Shown here piece after piece: positions 7,330 through 17,001 of a DNA stretch of 64,000 nt (within the stretch, counting starts at the first letter, position 1; the number at the start of each line of letters is the position of its first letter). The stretch lies in contig CALXZO010000004.1 in assembly GCA_944393265.1 (NCBI GenBank), positions 1 to 64,000 on the forward strand. The letters are read 5' to 3'. The stretch comes from an uncultured Clostridia bacterium (GTDB taxonomy: Bacteria > Bacillota > Clostridia > TANB77 > UBA1234). The translations under genes and the position numbers were made by a program. The notes beneath the pieces were generated by a model that worked only from the letters and a program-made list of their open reading frames with translations, had not been told where the DNA came from and did no database searches.

Positions 7330-10168
7330 CTCTATTGTCACCTCTTGTAATAGTTTTTATTTTTTCCATAAACTCGGTTTCTTCTCTTGAAGGATTCTCT
7401 TTTTCTTCTCTAATCATTCTACTTCTGTCTACATCTCGATATTTTTCTTCATCATATGCAAACACAAAATTTATTCCACATTCCTTCGCTTGACCTACTG
7501 CACAATCTACTTTAGTTCCATTCATAAATATATAATCAGCTAAAATTTTTCCGCCGAAAGTACCTTCTTTTATTTTTGATAAACATTTTTCAGCTCTTAG
7601 CATCGCCATTTCATCATATGGATGCCACATGTCAGAATACGGATCTTTAATGTGTAATCTTCTTGCATATTTTTTCATAAATTCTTCAGGATAATCATAT
7701 AAAACATCTACACCTTCTGTAGTATATGGTGACAGCTGTCTTTTGTTATGGCTGATGTGTATATCAGTAATTCCCATTCCAACAATTTGATATGGACTTA
7801 TATTAGAAAAGCCTAGACCATATTCTCCTTTTTTAATACAAGATGTTGCTTCCCCTTGATCTATAACACAACCTGAAAATGTACTTATCCCATCTTCTTT
7901 TTCCTTCCACTCTTTTGCTAAACTTTCGCTTGTAATAGTTCCTACACCAGAATTATTCATAAATGGATTTGATACATATAACTTAAAATCTACACCATTC
8001 AAAAATATAACTTTTACTCCATCAATTTCTTTCATTTCAATACCTGGAACACCATCTTCAACCATTTTCATTGCTTTTTCTGGTGTTAATAAAGCATTTA
8101 CCATTTCATAATTATATTGCATAGGGACTTTTTCTTGTAATGTTCTATATGTAATAGGGTTTACTACATTTCCATTTTTAGATAATTCTTGTGCCAATTC
8201 TACCAATATCTCCGGTTCATTTATTTGAGCAAAAATATCTAATAGCTCTAAGGCATCTAATTCTTCTTCAGAAAATTTTTCACCTTGCAATGTAATTGGA
8301 TTATTAACAAATTTACATAAATTATAAAAATGAACCATTCCCCAAACACTTGGATTACTTAATTCTATATTATGTGGGTCAAGATTGTAATCTAGTCCAA
8401 AGAATCTTCTACTTATTAATTGTTTTAACTTTTTAATATCTGTTTCTTTTGTTATTGCCTCATAATATAAAGCATTTCTTTTTTGATTATAGTTTTCTAA
8501 ATCTTCTAAATTTTTAGGAAATTCTACTAATTCAGATTCCGTTCTTTTATTAGAATCCATTAAAGCAATTTGTAAAGTTTCTTTTTGCTCTTCTGTCAAA
8601 CTTCTAAAATCAACATTTTTCATTAATTCTCTACATTTAATAAAAGATGTTAATTTATCTTTTAACCCAACAGCTGTATCTGGAAAATTTCCCTGCATAG
8701 TTTCATTAAACATTTTAAATTGTTGCATTAATTCTGGTTTTCTAGCAATTTCTGATAAAATTCCAGATGTAGGCTCCATATTGTACGATAAATTAGCATG
8801 TACAGCACCTATCCCAAACTCATTAACAATTTCCGGTTTGAAAATATACAAATTTGGTATTAAATCTATACTTATTTGGGGTCTATCTTCTAAAATTTTA
8901 GCTGAAGTATCTCCATATGCTATTCTTATTATTTCAACTAATTTTTTTTGAGATGGATTTTGAGCATAATCTAAAATAGTACTGCCCGGAACAGCCCTCA
9001 TTATATCATCATTTAGAAGCATCTTTACAACTCTATTTATTGTTTCTATCCCTTGTTGTCTATATAAATAATCATAACTCCTGATTCCATCCATTGAGCT
9101 TAACCTTTCTAAATATTCTGTAAGTTCATTTTGCCCAGTAGTTCTAACAGTATGGTTATAAAAATTTCTTACTAAATATTCATTTCTTATACTATTTCTT
9201 ATATTTTGCATGGTGTCTGGAATTAATGTAACTAATGATGGATCGAATTGCCCCATTTCCCAGATATAATCATCATTCCTAATATCTGTAACTTTTTCTT
9301 TCTCTATATATGATGTCCCTCCTAAAAAAACAATTCTTTCAATCGCTTTTTCAGGTTTTTCAAAATTTCTTATATTAAATCCTTTAGGTAATAGTTCAGG
9401 GAAGATTTGTCGTTTTAATTTGTTTGGCATTCTATCGAATAGTAATGGGTTTCCATTAACAAATCGTAACATTACGTCATCAGAAACCTCTGAATCAAAG
9501 TCATGACTTATTAATAATAATTTGAGTTGTGTTTCAGCTGATAAATTTTGAATATCAAAATTCGCAACTTTATTTCGTCTTATCTTCCCTTCTCGAACTC
9601 TTAAATCTTCTTCCATTGCTAAAGTAACTATAACATCTCCAGAAAATTGGTCTAAATATTTTTTCAGTTTATAAAAAGAACCATATCTTTTTGAATCTCT
9701 AGACCCAAAATTTATACCGCCAGGAACAACATCCATATATTCAATATCGTCAGTTAGTAATTTCATTTGTAATTCTTTACTTAAATACTTTATAAATTCT
9801 TTTTTGCCTTCAAGTTTTTCATTATATATTAAATTATATATACCATTTACGTCCCCTCCACTCTCATAATATGTTATTAATTCTGGATTTTCATTAAAGA
9901 CTTGATTTAAAACTATGATATCATAAAATCTACTTAATAATTGTGGAGCTTGTTTTAATATTTTTTTTGCATATCCTACTGGAATACTATTTATAAGTTC
10001 TTCATCTTCCCCAACCACAATATTTATTACATCTTCATCTTGTTTTAAATAATCTGGTAATGAATAATATCTATTTGCTTTTCCTGGATTCATTCCTCTT
10101 AAATAAAGTGATTTTCGCATTCTTTGCAGAAAATTTAATTCTTTTTTTACTAAACCCTTCTCTTCCAT
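7319..10168 (-). CDS. Large protein of unknown function (949 aa)
   Basis: The start at 10168 is chosen for AAAGGAGAAAAA directly ahead; the frame is open to 10339 without an RBS. No signal peptide or membrane segment is visible. Residues 1-700 look like an all-helical repeat region with many short Leu/Ile-rich helices and recurrent N-E-P-E-L/I-type turns (NENPELITYY, KKLVEI, INEPEILVELAQEL). The last 250 residues are mixed alpha/beta with VIFLNGVDFKLYVSNPF, GCVIDQGEATSCI and ISPYQIVGMGITDI. A terminal HPYDEMAMLRAE...DYIFMNG...AKECGINFVFAYD module resembles the catalytic-looking tail seen in some large Bacillota proteins. I cannot assign an activity. Confidence 0.75.
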   Translation of the reverse strand: MEEKGLVKKELNFLQRMRKSLYLRGMNPGKANRYYSLPDYLKQDEDVINIVVGEDEELINSIPVGYAKKILKQAPQLLSRFYDIIVLNQVFNENPELITYYESGGDVNGIYNLIYNEKLEGKKEFIKYLSKELQMKLLTDDIEYMDVVPGGINFGSRDSKRYGSFYKLKKYLDQFSGDVIVTLAMEEDLRVREGKIRRNKVANFDIQNLSAETQLKLLLISHDFDSEVSDDVMLRFVNGNPLLFDRMPNKLKRQIFPELLPKGFNIRNFEKPEKAIERIVFLGGTSYIEKEKVTDIRNDDYIWEMGQFDPSLVTLIPDTMQNIRNSIRNEYLVRNFYNHTVRTTGQNELTEYLERLSSMDGIRSYDYLYRQQGIETINRVVKMLLNDDIMRAVPGSTILDYAQNPSQKKLVEIIRIAYGDTSAKILEDRPQISIDLIPNLYIFKPEIVNEFGIGAVHANLSYNMEPTSGILSEIARKPELMQQFKMFNETMQGNFPDTAVGLKDKLTSFIKCRELMKNVDFRSLTEEQKETLQIALMDSNKRTESELVEFPKNLEDLENYNQKRNALYYEAITKETDIKKLKQLISRRFFGLDYNLDPHNIELSNPSVWGMVHFYNLCKFVNNPITLQGEKFSEEELDALELLDIFAQINEPEILVELAQELSKNGNVVNPITYRTLQEKVPMQYNYEMVNALLTPEKAMKMVEDGVPGIEMKEIDGVKVIFLNGVDFKLYVSNPFMNNSGVGTITSESLAKEWKEKEDGISTFSGCVIDQGEATSCIKKGEYGLGFSNISPYQIVGMGITDIHISHNKRQLSPYTTEGVDVLYDYPEEFMKKYARRLHIKDPYSDMWHPYDEMAMLRAEKCLSKIKEGTFGGKILADYIFMNGTKVDCAVGQAKECGINFVFAYDEEKYRDVDRSRMIREEKENPSREETEFMEKIKTITRGDNRDER

Positions 10169-10450
10169 ATTTTTCTCCTTTGTTCTAATGATTCTTAGAG
10201 TTCTTTCGACTCCGTATAATATTTCATATTTGTATATTATCTTTTTAAATAATTCTTCGCAAATTGAATGATTATATACTTCTTCATAATCTGAACTTAT
10301 AGCAAATTCAATAATACTTAAAGTGTGTATATATATCAATAATGTAAAATAGAATTTTAATTTTAATAAATAAATTATTTATAAAATTTTCCTTTTTAGT
10401 TCCAATTTATATCCAGTTTTACTGCTTTATTGCCATTTCTAATGATAATA

Positions 10451-10701
10451 TTATATACAATTTAATAATATTATTGCTCTCTTCATTTTAAATTTAGCAT
10501 ATTCTATAGTAATATTCAATATTTTTTGAAAAACATCTCTAGATAAAAATGAATTGTAAAATTGTCTACTTATCAGGATCTTATACAAAAAGGTCCAGGG
10601 ACATAATATAATCAAGCCAAGATTTTGATACACACCTTCTCCATTTCAGTATCACAATGGATAGCATACACTTCTCTCGTTTCTTTTACCCAATTATTCA
10701 T
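10451..10701 (-). pseudogene. Decayed gene fragment
   Basis: An ATG at 10701 opens MNNWVKETREVYAIHCDTEM and then hits a stop. A one-base shift near 10635 joins it to a 60-codon open stretch (VYQNLGLIILCPW...) ending at 10451. No RBS. The family is not recognised. There is no CGG at this break, unlike the split genes of the ICE. Confidence 0.35.
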
Positions 10702-10901
10702 TGTCATTATCTAATGTTATTCTACCATATTTTCTGCATAATCAAAAAACTAATTGTCAATCTTTCTAATTTTTTAACTCATCTTTATTCAATTAACTTT
10801 TGACGGTACTAACATCATAAAATTATCCCCCTAGTATAGATTCCTTGAATGTTATAGAGCAGATAATTTATCATTATCTGCTCTATAGCTTGTAATTTTC
10901 G

Positions 10902-11444
10902 TTATAGATTTTTAGTTTCTTCCCATTCTGATTTATGCTTTTTTCACCATAAATGGAAAAGAGTATCATTTAGTGATCTAGTAAATTTAATAAAAGGAAC
11001 ATGCGCAAAATCGCCCGCTGAAATTCTTACAAATGGATCAAATAAATAATTTGCATATCCTAAATGTAAAAAAAGAAAATATAATTCCCTGTTTATCGCT
11101 TGTCCATATTTCTCCATTATAGTTTACTGCAACAAAGCTAGGAGTAAATTCTCCTGTTACTTCTCTAACATCTTTTAACTGATCAAAAAGATAATCGATT
11201 TTTTGATTGACTAGAAGTTGAGCTTTATCAAACATAACTGGTTCAGAATCTTTAGAGTAATCAATTCTTTTTTGAAAATAAAATTGGTCCATATAACTTC
11301 TTTCGAATCTTTTGTAGCTATACATCTATTAAATACTTCTAAAACATTCCTTTCGTTTAATTCTTGTGGTTTAAATTGATTTGCTCTTTCTTTTGCTTTA
11401 GCCAAGAAATCTTTATTTACCTTATCAAATATTCCAATAAACAA
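10902..11444 (-). pseudogene. Frameshifted and nonsense-interrupted gene
   Basis: Three pieces read in order. MFIGIFDKVNKDFLAKAKER (from 11444) changes frame near 11310 to MDQFYFQKRIDYSKDSEPV...VNYNGEIWTSDKQG. A second shift at a T7 run (about 11070) leads to GYANYLFDPFVRISAGDFAH...LNDTLFHLW, an in-frame TGA and KKHKSEWEETKNL. Together they make a protein of about 175 residues. Ordinary homopolymer and point decay explains the breaks. Function unknown. Confidence 0.6.
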
Positions 11445-11526
11445 AATCTCCTTTATAAAAACTCTTGATATTCATACAGTTAGTCTATTTATATCATAAT
11501 TCTTTACTTTTATTACATAAAGTATT

Positions 11527-11832
11527 TTAGAAAATGCCTTTGTTATATCTTAATTGACCATAAATCATAAAAATCAAACCAATTACGATGCCAATAACTG
11601 TAATATACCATATAGCTTCATTATTAAAAATCATTTGTAATATCGCAGTTATAGTCACACATATTCCAATTATTGAAGTTCCTATTCCCATTACTTTACC
11701 ATATTCTTTTGCATTTTCTTTTGTGATTTTTAATCTATTATACCAATGAATTGTTGAGATATCGCCTTTTAAATTAAAAATACCCAGAATAGTAATATAG
11801 ATACCTAGAATCAATAAAAAAACATACTCCAT
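11527..11832 (-). CDS. Small membrane protein, DUF3784-like
   Basis: A 101-residue protein with three predicted membrane helices (about 2-20, 48-66 and 74-92). Between the first two is the WYNRLKITKENAKEYGKVMG loop characteristic of DUF3784 proteins. RBS GAGGAGAAATAAAA. It lies 25 bp downstream of another small membrane-protein gene, probably in one operon. Function unknown. Confidence 0.7.
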   Translation of the reverse strand: MEYVFLLILGIYITILGIFNLKGDISTIHWYNRLKITKENAKEYGKVMGIGTSIIGICVTITAILQMIFNNEAIWYITVIGIVIGLIFMIYGQLRYNKGIF

Positions 11833-11857
11833 AATTTTATTTCTCCTCTATACATTA

Positions 11858-12046
11858 TTATTTATTTTTATCTTTTTTAAATTTTTCGTAGATAGCTAAC
11901 TGTGAAAATATAGCGCAAAACAAACTTGGAACTACAGCATATCCCGCATTTACTTGTCCTTTATTAAATAATACATATCCTGCACCTATAAAAGTTACAA
12001 TCATAAATACGAATGTTAAAACTCTAAATATTTTTTCTCTATTCAT
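11858..12046 (-). CDS. Small two-helix membrane protein
   Basis: A 62-residue protein with two membrane segments (about 9-28 and 34-50) joined by NKGQVNAGYAVVPSLF and a charged C-terminus. It is a clear paralogue of the 68-residue protein at 31914-32120 on the ICE (NGEPNAGYACIPMLF at the same place). A GAGG site precedes the ATG. Function unknown. Confidence 0.7.
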   Translation of the reverse strand: MNREKIFRVLTFVFMIVTFIGAGYVLFNKGQVNAGYAVVPSLFCAIFSQLAIYEKFKKDKNK

Positions 12047-12153
12047 GATATTACTTACCTCCTCAACAACTTACTATTTTATTTTAACATATATATCATA
12101 CAAACAGGTAATTATTAGCTAACTATATGCTCTATGTTTTGTAATCTATATAA

Positions 12154-12636
12154 CTATTTCAATAAAGATTTTTGTATCCATTCATTTATCTGCTTCTTTG
12201 AAACTTCAATTCCATTTTTTATAGGATATACTAAATCTATCTTTGAAACTATTTTATTTCCTTCAAGTGCTTTTTCAAAATCACTCCAAGTATTTCTCAA
12301 GTTTCCACCATTACAAACAAATAAATATATGTTTTTGTTTGTTATTTTATTTTCTGACAAAAAGGTATTTATCGAAGGTGCATACGTACCAAACCAACAA
12401 GGAGAACCAATTATAATGTTATCGTATTGAGATAAATCAACATGATATTCTTCAAGCTCAGGTTTTTTTGTCATATATACTTGCATTCCACCCCATATAA
12501 ATCTAAATAAATTTTTAGTTATTTTTTCTTTTTTGGGAACTAATTTTAAAACATCTGCTTCAATAACATTTTTCATACCATTTACTAATTCCTCTGTATT
12601 TCCTTCATAAGAATAATAAACAATTAAATTTTTCAT
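12154..12636 (-). CDS. Flavodoxin-domain protein
   Basis: A 160-residue flavodoxin with phosphate loop VYYSYEGNTEELV and IIIGSPCWFGTYAPSINTF near the flavin ring. The third loop is FVCNGGNLRN. Cytosolic. Its ATG overlaps the TGA of the ArsR gene upstream (ATGA), so the two are co-translated, and its level is likely set by that repressor. Related to, but distinct from, the flavodoxins at 4.3-5.5 kb. Confidence 0.86.
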   Translation of the reverse strand: MKNLIVYYSYEGNTEELVNGMKNVIEADVLKLVPKKEKITKNLFRFIWGGMQVYMTKKPELEEYHVDLSQYDNIIIGSPCWFGTYAPSINTFLSENKITNKNIYLFVCNGGNLRNTWSDFEKALEGNKIVSKIDLVYPIKNGIEVSKKQINEWIQKSLLK

Positions 12637-12983
12637 ATATTTTTCAACTCCTCATTTATAAATTCCTCAATACTGTTAATCAGAGTTTTTAATTTTAGAA
12701 TCTCGGCACCACCAATTATGTGATAAAAATTCTTTGTTCCAGCTTTTTCAATAGAAACTAAATTTTCATTTCTTAATAACTTTAAATGATGTGATACAGC
12801 AGGCCTTGATAAGTTTACTTGCTTTGCAATGTCCTCAACCCTTATTCCTCCTTTTGTGCAATTATCTAAAAGCACAATCAAAATTTTTTGCCTATTCTCA
12901 TCGCAAATTGCATTTAAAATTTTACTAGATGCCAAGAGTTCTTCTTTTATTCTATTTATTTGCTCATCATGTCTTGAATTCAT
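12633..12983 (-). CDS. ArsR-family transcriptional regulator
   Basis: A 116-residue winged-helix repressor: RQKILIVLLDN, then the recognition helix VNLSRPAVSHHLKLLRNENLV and the wing EKAGTKNFYHI. The only extra Cys residues are CDEN and NCTKGG, not a classic CxC metal site, so the inducer is unclear. It forms an operon with the flavodoxin gene (4-bp overlap) and probably represses its own promoter. Confidence 0.87.
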   Translation of the reverse strand: MNSRHDEQINRIKEELLASSKILNAICDENRQKILIVLLDNCTKGGIRVEDIAKQVNLSRPAVSHHLKLLRNENLVSIEKAGTKNFYHIIGGAEILKLKTLINSIEEFINEELKNI

Positions 12984-13000
12984 ACAATTACTTCCTTCCG

Positions 13001-13046
13001 TTTAACAGTTTAAACAAATTATATAATAAAGATTTTTTGTTTTCAC
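13001..13046 (-). promoter_or_regulatory. Promoter and likely operator of the arsR-flavodoxin operon
   Basis: Minus-strand TATAAT at 13018-13023 with a weak -35 (GTGAAA, 13041-13046) 17 bp upstream. An imperfect dyad around GTTTAA-CAG-TTTAAAC (13000-13014) covers the region just past the -10, where an ArsR repressor would block initiation. Confidence 0.5.
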
Positions 13047-13159
13047 TATTAAGAAAGCAATTAGAACGAATGTATTAATATTTACCAATTTAATCTAAGT
13101 AAATTGAGAAAACTATGCTCTAAATAATGCAACTAAAATATAGTCTTTTCAACCACACA

Positions 13160-13633
13160 CTAATTATTCCAACCATTACAAATATCTATCCATTCTGTGT
13201 AGTTAGAATACCTCTCTAATTGTTCAATATTTACTTTAATAGTAGTATGTTCGTCACCACCACCTGTATAAATTATATCAAACCTTTTTAAAGATATATC
13301 TAAATATACTCTAACTCCTTCATTAAGAGCAAATGGACAAATACCACCCGGTGTATGACCTGTTATCCTTTCTACCTCATTAAATGGAATCATCTTAGCT
13401 TTTGTTTTAAAATATGCTTTATATTTGCTATTATCTATTTTAGAATCTCCACTTGAAACAATAACTATTGGATTATCATATACTACAAATGACATTGTTT
13501 TTGCAATTTGCTTTGGTTCACATCCTAATAATTTTGCAGCATGGATAACAGTATCGGAAATTTCCTCACTATGCAAAATTAGTTCTTCAATATTGTTCTT
13601 TTTAAATAACTCTTTTATATTTTCTACTGACAC
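13160..13633 (-). CDS. ybaK: Cys-tRNA(Pro)/Cys-tRNA(Cys) deacylase, YbaK/EbsC family
   Basis: A trans-editing hydrolase that removes mischarged amino acids from tRNA, 157 residues, single INS-type domain. Motifs: AKLLGCEPKQIAKTM with the conserved Lys, VIVSSGDSKID, GHTPGGICPFAL (substrate pocket) and a terminal IYTGGGDEHTTIKV. Length and motif order match YbaK. Monocistronic. The next gene upstream is CysRS, a fitting but possibly chance neighbour. Confidence 0.9.
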   Translation of the reverse strand: MSVENIKELFKKNNIEELILHSEEISDTVIHAAKLLGCEPKQIAKTMSFVVYDNPIVIVSSGDSKIDNSKYKAYFKTKAKMIPFNEVERITGHTPGGICPFALNEGVRVYLDISLKRFDIIYTGGGDEHTTIKVNIEQLERYSNYTEWIDICNGWNN

Positions 13634-14166
13634 ATTACTTCACCCTCACCTATTTTTTACATAATTATTTTTCTAACTAAATTCTGATTTATTATATTAT
13701 ATCATAAATAAACTAATCGTTCTGCTTATCCTTCTACCTCGATTCAATAATATATGTAATTGCTGTTTATTAAACCGAAAATTTTTCATAAGCATAAAAC
13801 ATACATTTCCAAATTATTACCCCGGTAAGCACAAAAAAACTTTGAATCTTTTTTGACTCAAAGTTCACTTGCTCCCTACTGTAACGCCTGATATATATCC
13901 TAAATGTTGACCCACTTATAACATTAAAATATCATAAAAGTATATATTCTACTCCGTTGCGGGAATCATACACTCCAAGGCATATTTTAATTCAATTTTT
14001 TTAAAAAACTAATCGTCATAATAAAAAGCATAACTTTCTTCCATATGGAGTGGAACTTTAAAATATTTTTTTATTCTTTTAATCATATGTTTAATGTTCT
14101 TTGCTTTTTTGCTATTTACTACAATAATTTTTCATATCTTGCATCATCATATTTATTTGAACTTTT
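13634..14166. other. Intergenic stretch with one hairpin
   Basis: About 530 bp with no supportable gene. AACTTTGA (13840-13847) and TCAAAGTT (13860-13867) form a stem-loop flanked by A/T runs, a plausible terminator. The TTTTCATAAGCATAAAACATACATTT block near 13785 is faintly like the dispersed repeat. Confidence 0.45.
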
Positions 14167-15582
14167 TTATTCTAGGATCTTCTCAATTTTTATTCCCTCT
14201 TTGGTATCTTTTAGTCTGATTCCTTTTTGCTCTAACTGTTCTCTAATTTTATCTGCTTTCTCCCATTCCTTATTTTGTCTAGCAATTTCTCTTTCAGATA
14301 TCAATTGTTTTATTTCTATATCTAAGCTTTGTTCTAATTTGTCTTCTTCTTTGTTTTCTCTTTCTAATATCTTATCTATTGAAATATCAAGTCCCATAAT
14401 TTCATCCATTTCGCCAATTAAATCTGCATACTTTTTTGATTTATTTTGTTTTCTTGCTATTTCCCATATTATACTTAAAGCTTTCGGTGAATCCAAATCA
14501 TTACTCATAGCATCTAAAAAACTCTTCCTATAATCCTCAATTTCTTTGTCACTTACATCCTCATTTGAAGTTGAATGAACCTTAACTAAATTTCTTAATC
14601 TCTCTAATCCTTTTTTTGCCCCAATTAATCCAACAAAAGTAAAATTCAAAGTGTTTCTGTAATTTGAGTTTAAGCAAAAATATCTATAATCTAATGCATC
14701 AAATCCCCTTTCTTCCAATTCCGAAATTGTATAAACATTTCCTAGACTTTTTGACATTTTACCATTGTCTACTAATAGAAATTCTCCGTGCATCCAATAA
14801 TTTGCAGGAATCTTACCATTATTTCCTATTGATTGTGCTATTTCATTCTCATGATGTATAGGAATATGATCAACTCCTCCTGTATGTATATCAAATTGTT
14901 CTCCCAAATATTTTTTGCTCATAGCAGAACATTCAATGTGCCATCCAGGATAACATCTTCCCCACGGACTGTCCCATTGCATTATATGATTTTCAGGAGC
15001 TTTCTTCCATAATGCAAAGTCAAACGGATTCTTTTTTTCTTCATCTACAGTTATTCTTGCTCCAGCTTTTTCCCCTGCAAGATTTTTCCCTGAAAGAATC
15101 CCATATGACGGTAACTTACTAATATCAAAGTATAAACCGCTACTAGTTTCATAGGCATATCCGTTGTTGACTATTTGTTGAACATATTCAATCATTTCAG
15201 GTATATGCTCTGTTGCTTTCGCAATAATATCGGGTTTTCTTATATTTAATTTTTCTATATCCTTAAAAAAAGCTTTAGCATAAAAGTCCGCAATTTCATA
15301 TGGTGATTTTTTCTCTCGTTCTGATGCTTTTTGCATCTTATCCTCGCCATCATCAGCATCCGAGACTAAGTGCCCTACATCAGTTATATTCATAACATGT
15401 TTCAAATTATATCCATTTTTTCTAATTGTCTTAGCTAATATATCCATAAATATATACGTTCTCAAGTTTCCTATATGAGCATAATTATATACTGTGGGAC
15501 CACAAGAATACATTCTTACCTCATTTTTATCTATTGGTTTAAATTCTTCTTCTTTCTTTGATAGTGTATTATAAAATTTCAT
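14167..15582 (-). CDS. cysS: Cysteine--tRNA ligase
   Basis: A class I aminoacyl-tRNA synthetase of 471 residues that charges tRNA-Cys. The HIGH-type motif is in CGPTVYNYAHIGNLR (the first Zn ligand Cys is also here). Further Zn/substrate residues are in GWHIECSAM and the HHENEIAQS stretch, and the KMSKS loop is DNGKMSKSLGN. A C-terminal anticodon-binding helical region ends in EGIKIEKILE. AAGGAGT before the ATG at 15582 fixes the start. No T-box leader is visible upstream; a short CACC-CGAC-GGTG hairpin is present. Confidence 0.96.
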   Translation of the reverse strand: MKFYNTLSKKEEEFKPIDKNEVRMYSCGPTVYNYAHIGNLRTYIFMDILAKTIRKNGYNLKHVMNITDVGHLVSDADDGEDKMQKASEREKKSPYEIADFYAKAFFKDIEKLNIRKPDIIAKATEHIPEMIEYVQQIVNNGYAYETSSGLYFDISKLPSYGILSGKNLAGEKAGARITVDEEKKNPFDFALWKKAPENHIMQWDSPWGRCYPGWHIECSAMSKKYLGEQFDIHTGGVDHIPIHHENEIAQSIGNNGKIPANYWMHGEFLLVDNGKMSKSLGNVYTISELEERGFDALDYRYFCLNSNYRNTLNFTFVGLIGAKKGLERLRNLVKVHSTSNEDVSDKEIEDYRKSFLDAMSNDLDSPKALSIIWEIARKQNKSKKYADLIGEMDEIMGLDISIDKILERENKEEDKLEQSLDIEIKQLISEREIARQNKEWEKADKIREQLEQKGIRLKDTKEGIKIEKILE

Positions 15583-15769
15583 AATTCCACTCCTTGTCAT
15601 TTTTATAATATAATTAACTGCACCGTCGGGTGTATTATATTATATTATATTTTACATAATTTGTAAACTATTTTTATCTTTTTTAGCCTAAATAATTTAC
15701 TATAACTATCAGATTAAAATGCGGATAATTTTTTAATTACTCATTTTTCTCATTTCATAAAAAACAACA

Positions 15770-15893
15770 AAAAATTCACGTACTATGTTACTAAAATTTT
15801 CCGTATAAAACAATGAAGATTTCATATTTAAAGCCGGCCTGACTCAATATATAAAAGTCAAAAACCTTTAATTTTTAGATTTTCATTTTTGTT
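15770..15893. repeat. Dispersed hairpin repeat, copy 3 (overlaps a gene end)
   Basis: Shares the upstream block (TACTATGTT, TTTTCCGTATAAAACAA), CATATTTAAAG and the 3' block ATTTTTAGATTTTCATTTTTGTT with the other copies; the GC hairpin is eroded. Its 3' block supplies the last codons and stop (about TKMKI-stop) of the uracil-DNA-glycosylase-like gene. Confidence 0.65.
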
Positions 15894-16528
15894 ATAATAT
15901 ATTTTAAATCTTCTATTGCTTTATCTATATTCATCATTCCATTTCCAATAGGATAGTAAACAGGATATACATTATAGCTTTTTCCTGCAATATCTCTTGA
16001 AAAACTTTGCTTTCTACATTGCGATACTGATATCTTTTTATTTAATACAATAGAACTAACTTGGTTACCAAGCGTTATAATTATCTTAGGATTAATTATT
16101 TCAATTTCCTTACATAATAAATCAAGATATTGAATATAAACTGAATTGGGTAGCACTCTCGCATCCACTTGCGTACATTTTCCAAGATTAGTTATAAAAT
16201 ATTTATGTCGTTCTACATCGTCGTATACTAAATCAGCAAATTTTTCATTCCAATCTTGTGACTTTTTTCTTTGAATTTCTTCATATATTTTTTCATCTAA
16301 TAACCCAATTCTATAAAACAATTTCCATATATTTTTAGTCCCTATCCACGGAGACCTTCTCCCCTTCCAGTTTGGATTTGATGCAATATTCTTTCCGGTA
16401 GGATTCATAAAAACAAAGAAAAAATCAGGATTACAAGTACATCCCCCATTATATATAGATTTTAGTTCCTTTGCTCCGTACTGTACTTGCAATTTATCAT
16501 ACTCAGAATTTAAATCACTTATTTGCAT
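15875..16528 (-). CDS. Uracil-DNA glycosylase superfamily protein
   Basis: A 217-residue UDG-fold protein. The N-terminal loop FVFMNPTGKN corresponds to UDG motif A (GMNPG type). IINPKIIITLGNQVSS is the strand after the core, and VYPVYYPIGNG stands where the HPS/HP-x-G motif B lies. The Cys residues in NGGCTCNP resemble part of a family 4 Fe-S site, but a full set of four is not evident. It might be a repair enzyme or an inactive relative. The ATG at 16528 is preferred (AAAGGTGGGA ahead). The gene's end lies in a dispersed repeat. Confidence 0.72.
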   Translation of the reverse strand: MQISDLNSEYDKLQVQYGAKELKSIYNGGCTCNPDFFFVFMNPTGKNIASNPNWKGRRSPWIGTKNIWKLFYRIGLLDEKIYEEIQRKKSQDWNEKFADLVYDDVERHKYFITNLGKCTQVDARVLPNSVYIQYLDLLCKEIEIINPKIIITLGNQVSSIVLNKKISVSQCRKQSFSRDIAGKSYNVYPVYYPIGNGMMNIDKAIEDLKYIITKMKI

Positions 16529-16773
16529 AACTACTATTCCCACCTTTACTTTTTTAATGATAAATCATAATTATTGTCTATTAGCTCATATATTTTCACC
16601 GTCTCTACACTATTATTAAGCTTTATTATAATTCTGATATTTTTATTATTTATTATATTTTCCTTTTGATATCTTAAATCTATAATATTTTTCAATTAAT
16701 TTTCTAGTACTCTCATATAGATTTCCATATGTAATATTTTCTATTTTAAAATTTATTTACTTATGCCTGCTAT

Positions 16774-16962
16774 TTATTCTAATACTAGTGCTTTTTTAGG
16801 GCAAAAGTTTGAACACTTACCACAGCTTATGCATTTATCATAATCTATTTTAGGTGCTTCAAAGCCTTCTTGAGTTAATGCTCCAACAGGGCAAACATTT
16901 ACAGCCGGACATTTGTGATTTTGTGGGCAATTTTCTATTATTATTCTTGATTTTTTATCCAT
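16774..16962 (-). CDS. 2[4Fe-4S] ferredoxin-like protein
   Basis: A 62-residue protein. The second cluster motif CISCGKCSNFCPKKA is canonical (CxxCxxCxxxCP). The first is spaced CPQNHKCPAVNVCPVGA, the expanded form seen in small clostridial ferredoxins. Low-potential electron carrier in the cytosol; its partner is not known. ATG preceded by GAGAGGAG. Confidence 0.88.
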   Translation of the reverse strand: MDKKSRIIIENCPQNHKCPAVNVCPVGALTQEGFEAPKIDYDKCISCGKCSNFCPKKALVLE

Positions 16963-17001
16963 ACATTCATCTCCTCTCTATATCTACGGTAGACATAGCA
17001 T

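Noticed and set aside
7131-7493. Open frame on the plus strand (120 aa)
   Set aside because: Antisense to the 3' ends of the 949-residue and 44-residue genes; low-complexity Phe/Leu/Ser composition and no RBS.
10902-11444. Considered as another CGG-type frameshift
   Set aside because: The breaks lie at a T7 run and at a site without CGG, and there is an extra stop; ordinary decay.
12633-12636. Genome-wide reading of TGA as Trp (code 4), suggested by the Spo0A-like gene
   Set aside because: TGA ends several coupled genes (ATGA overlaps at 12633 and 35845), conserved Trp residues are written TGG, and large genes are free of in-frame TGA.
15583-15700. T-box riboswitch before cysS
   Set aside because: No specifier loop, AGGGTGGNACCGCG box or antiterminator could be found; only a short hairpin.
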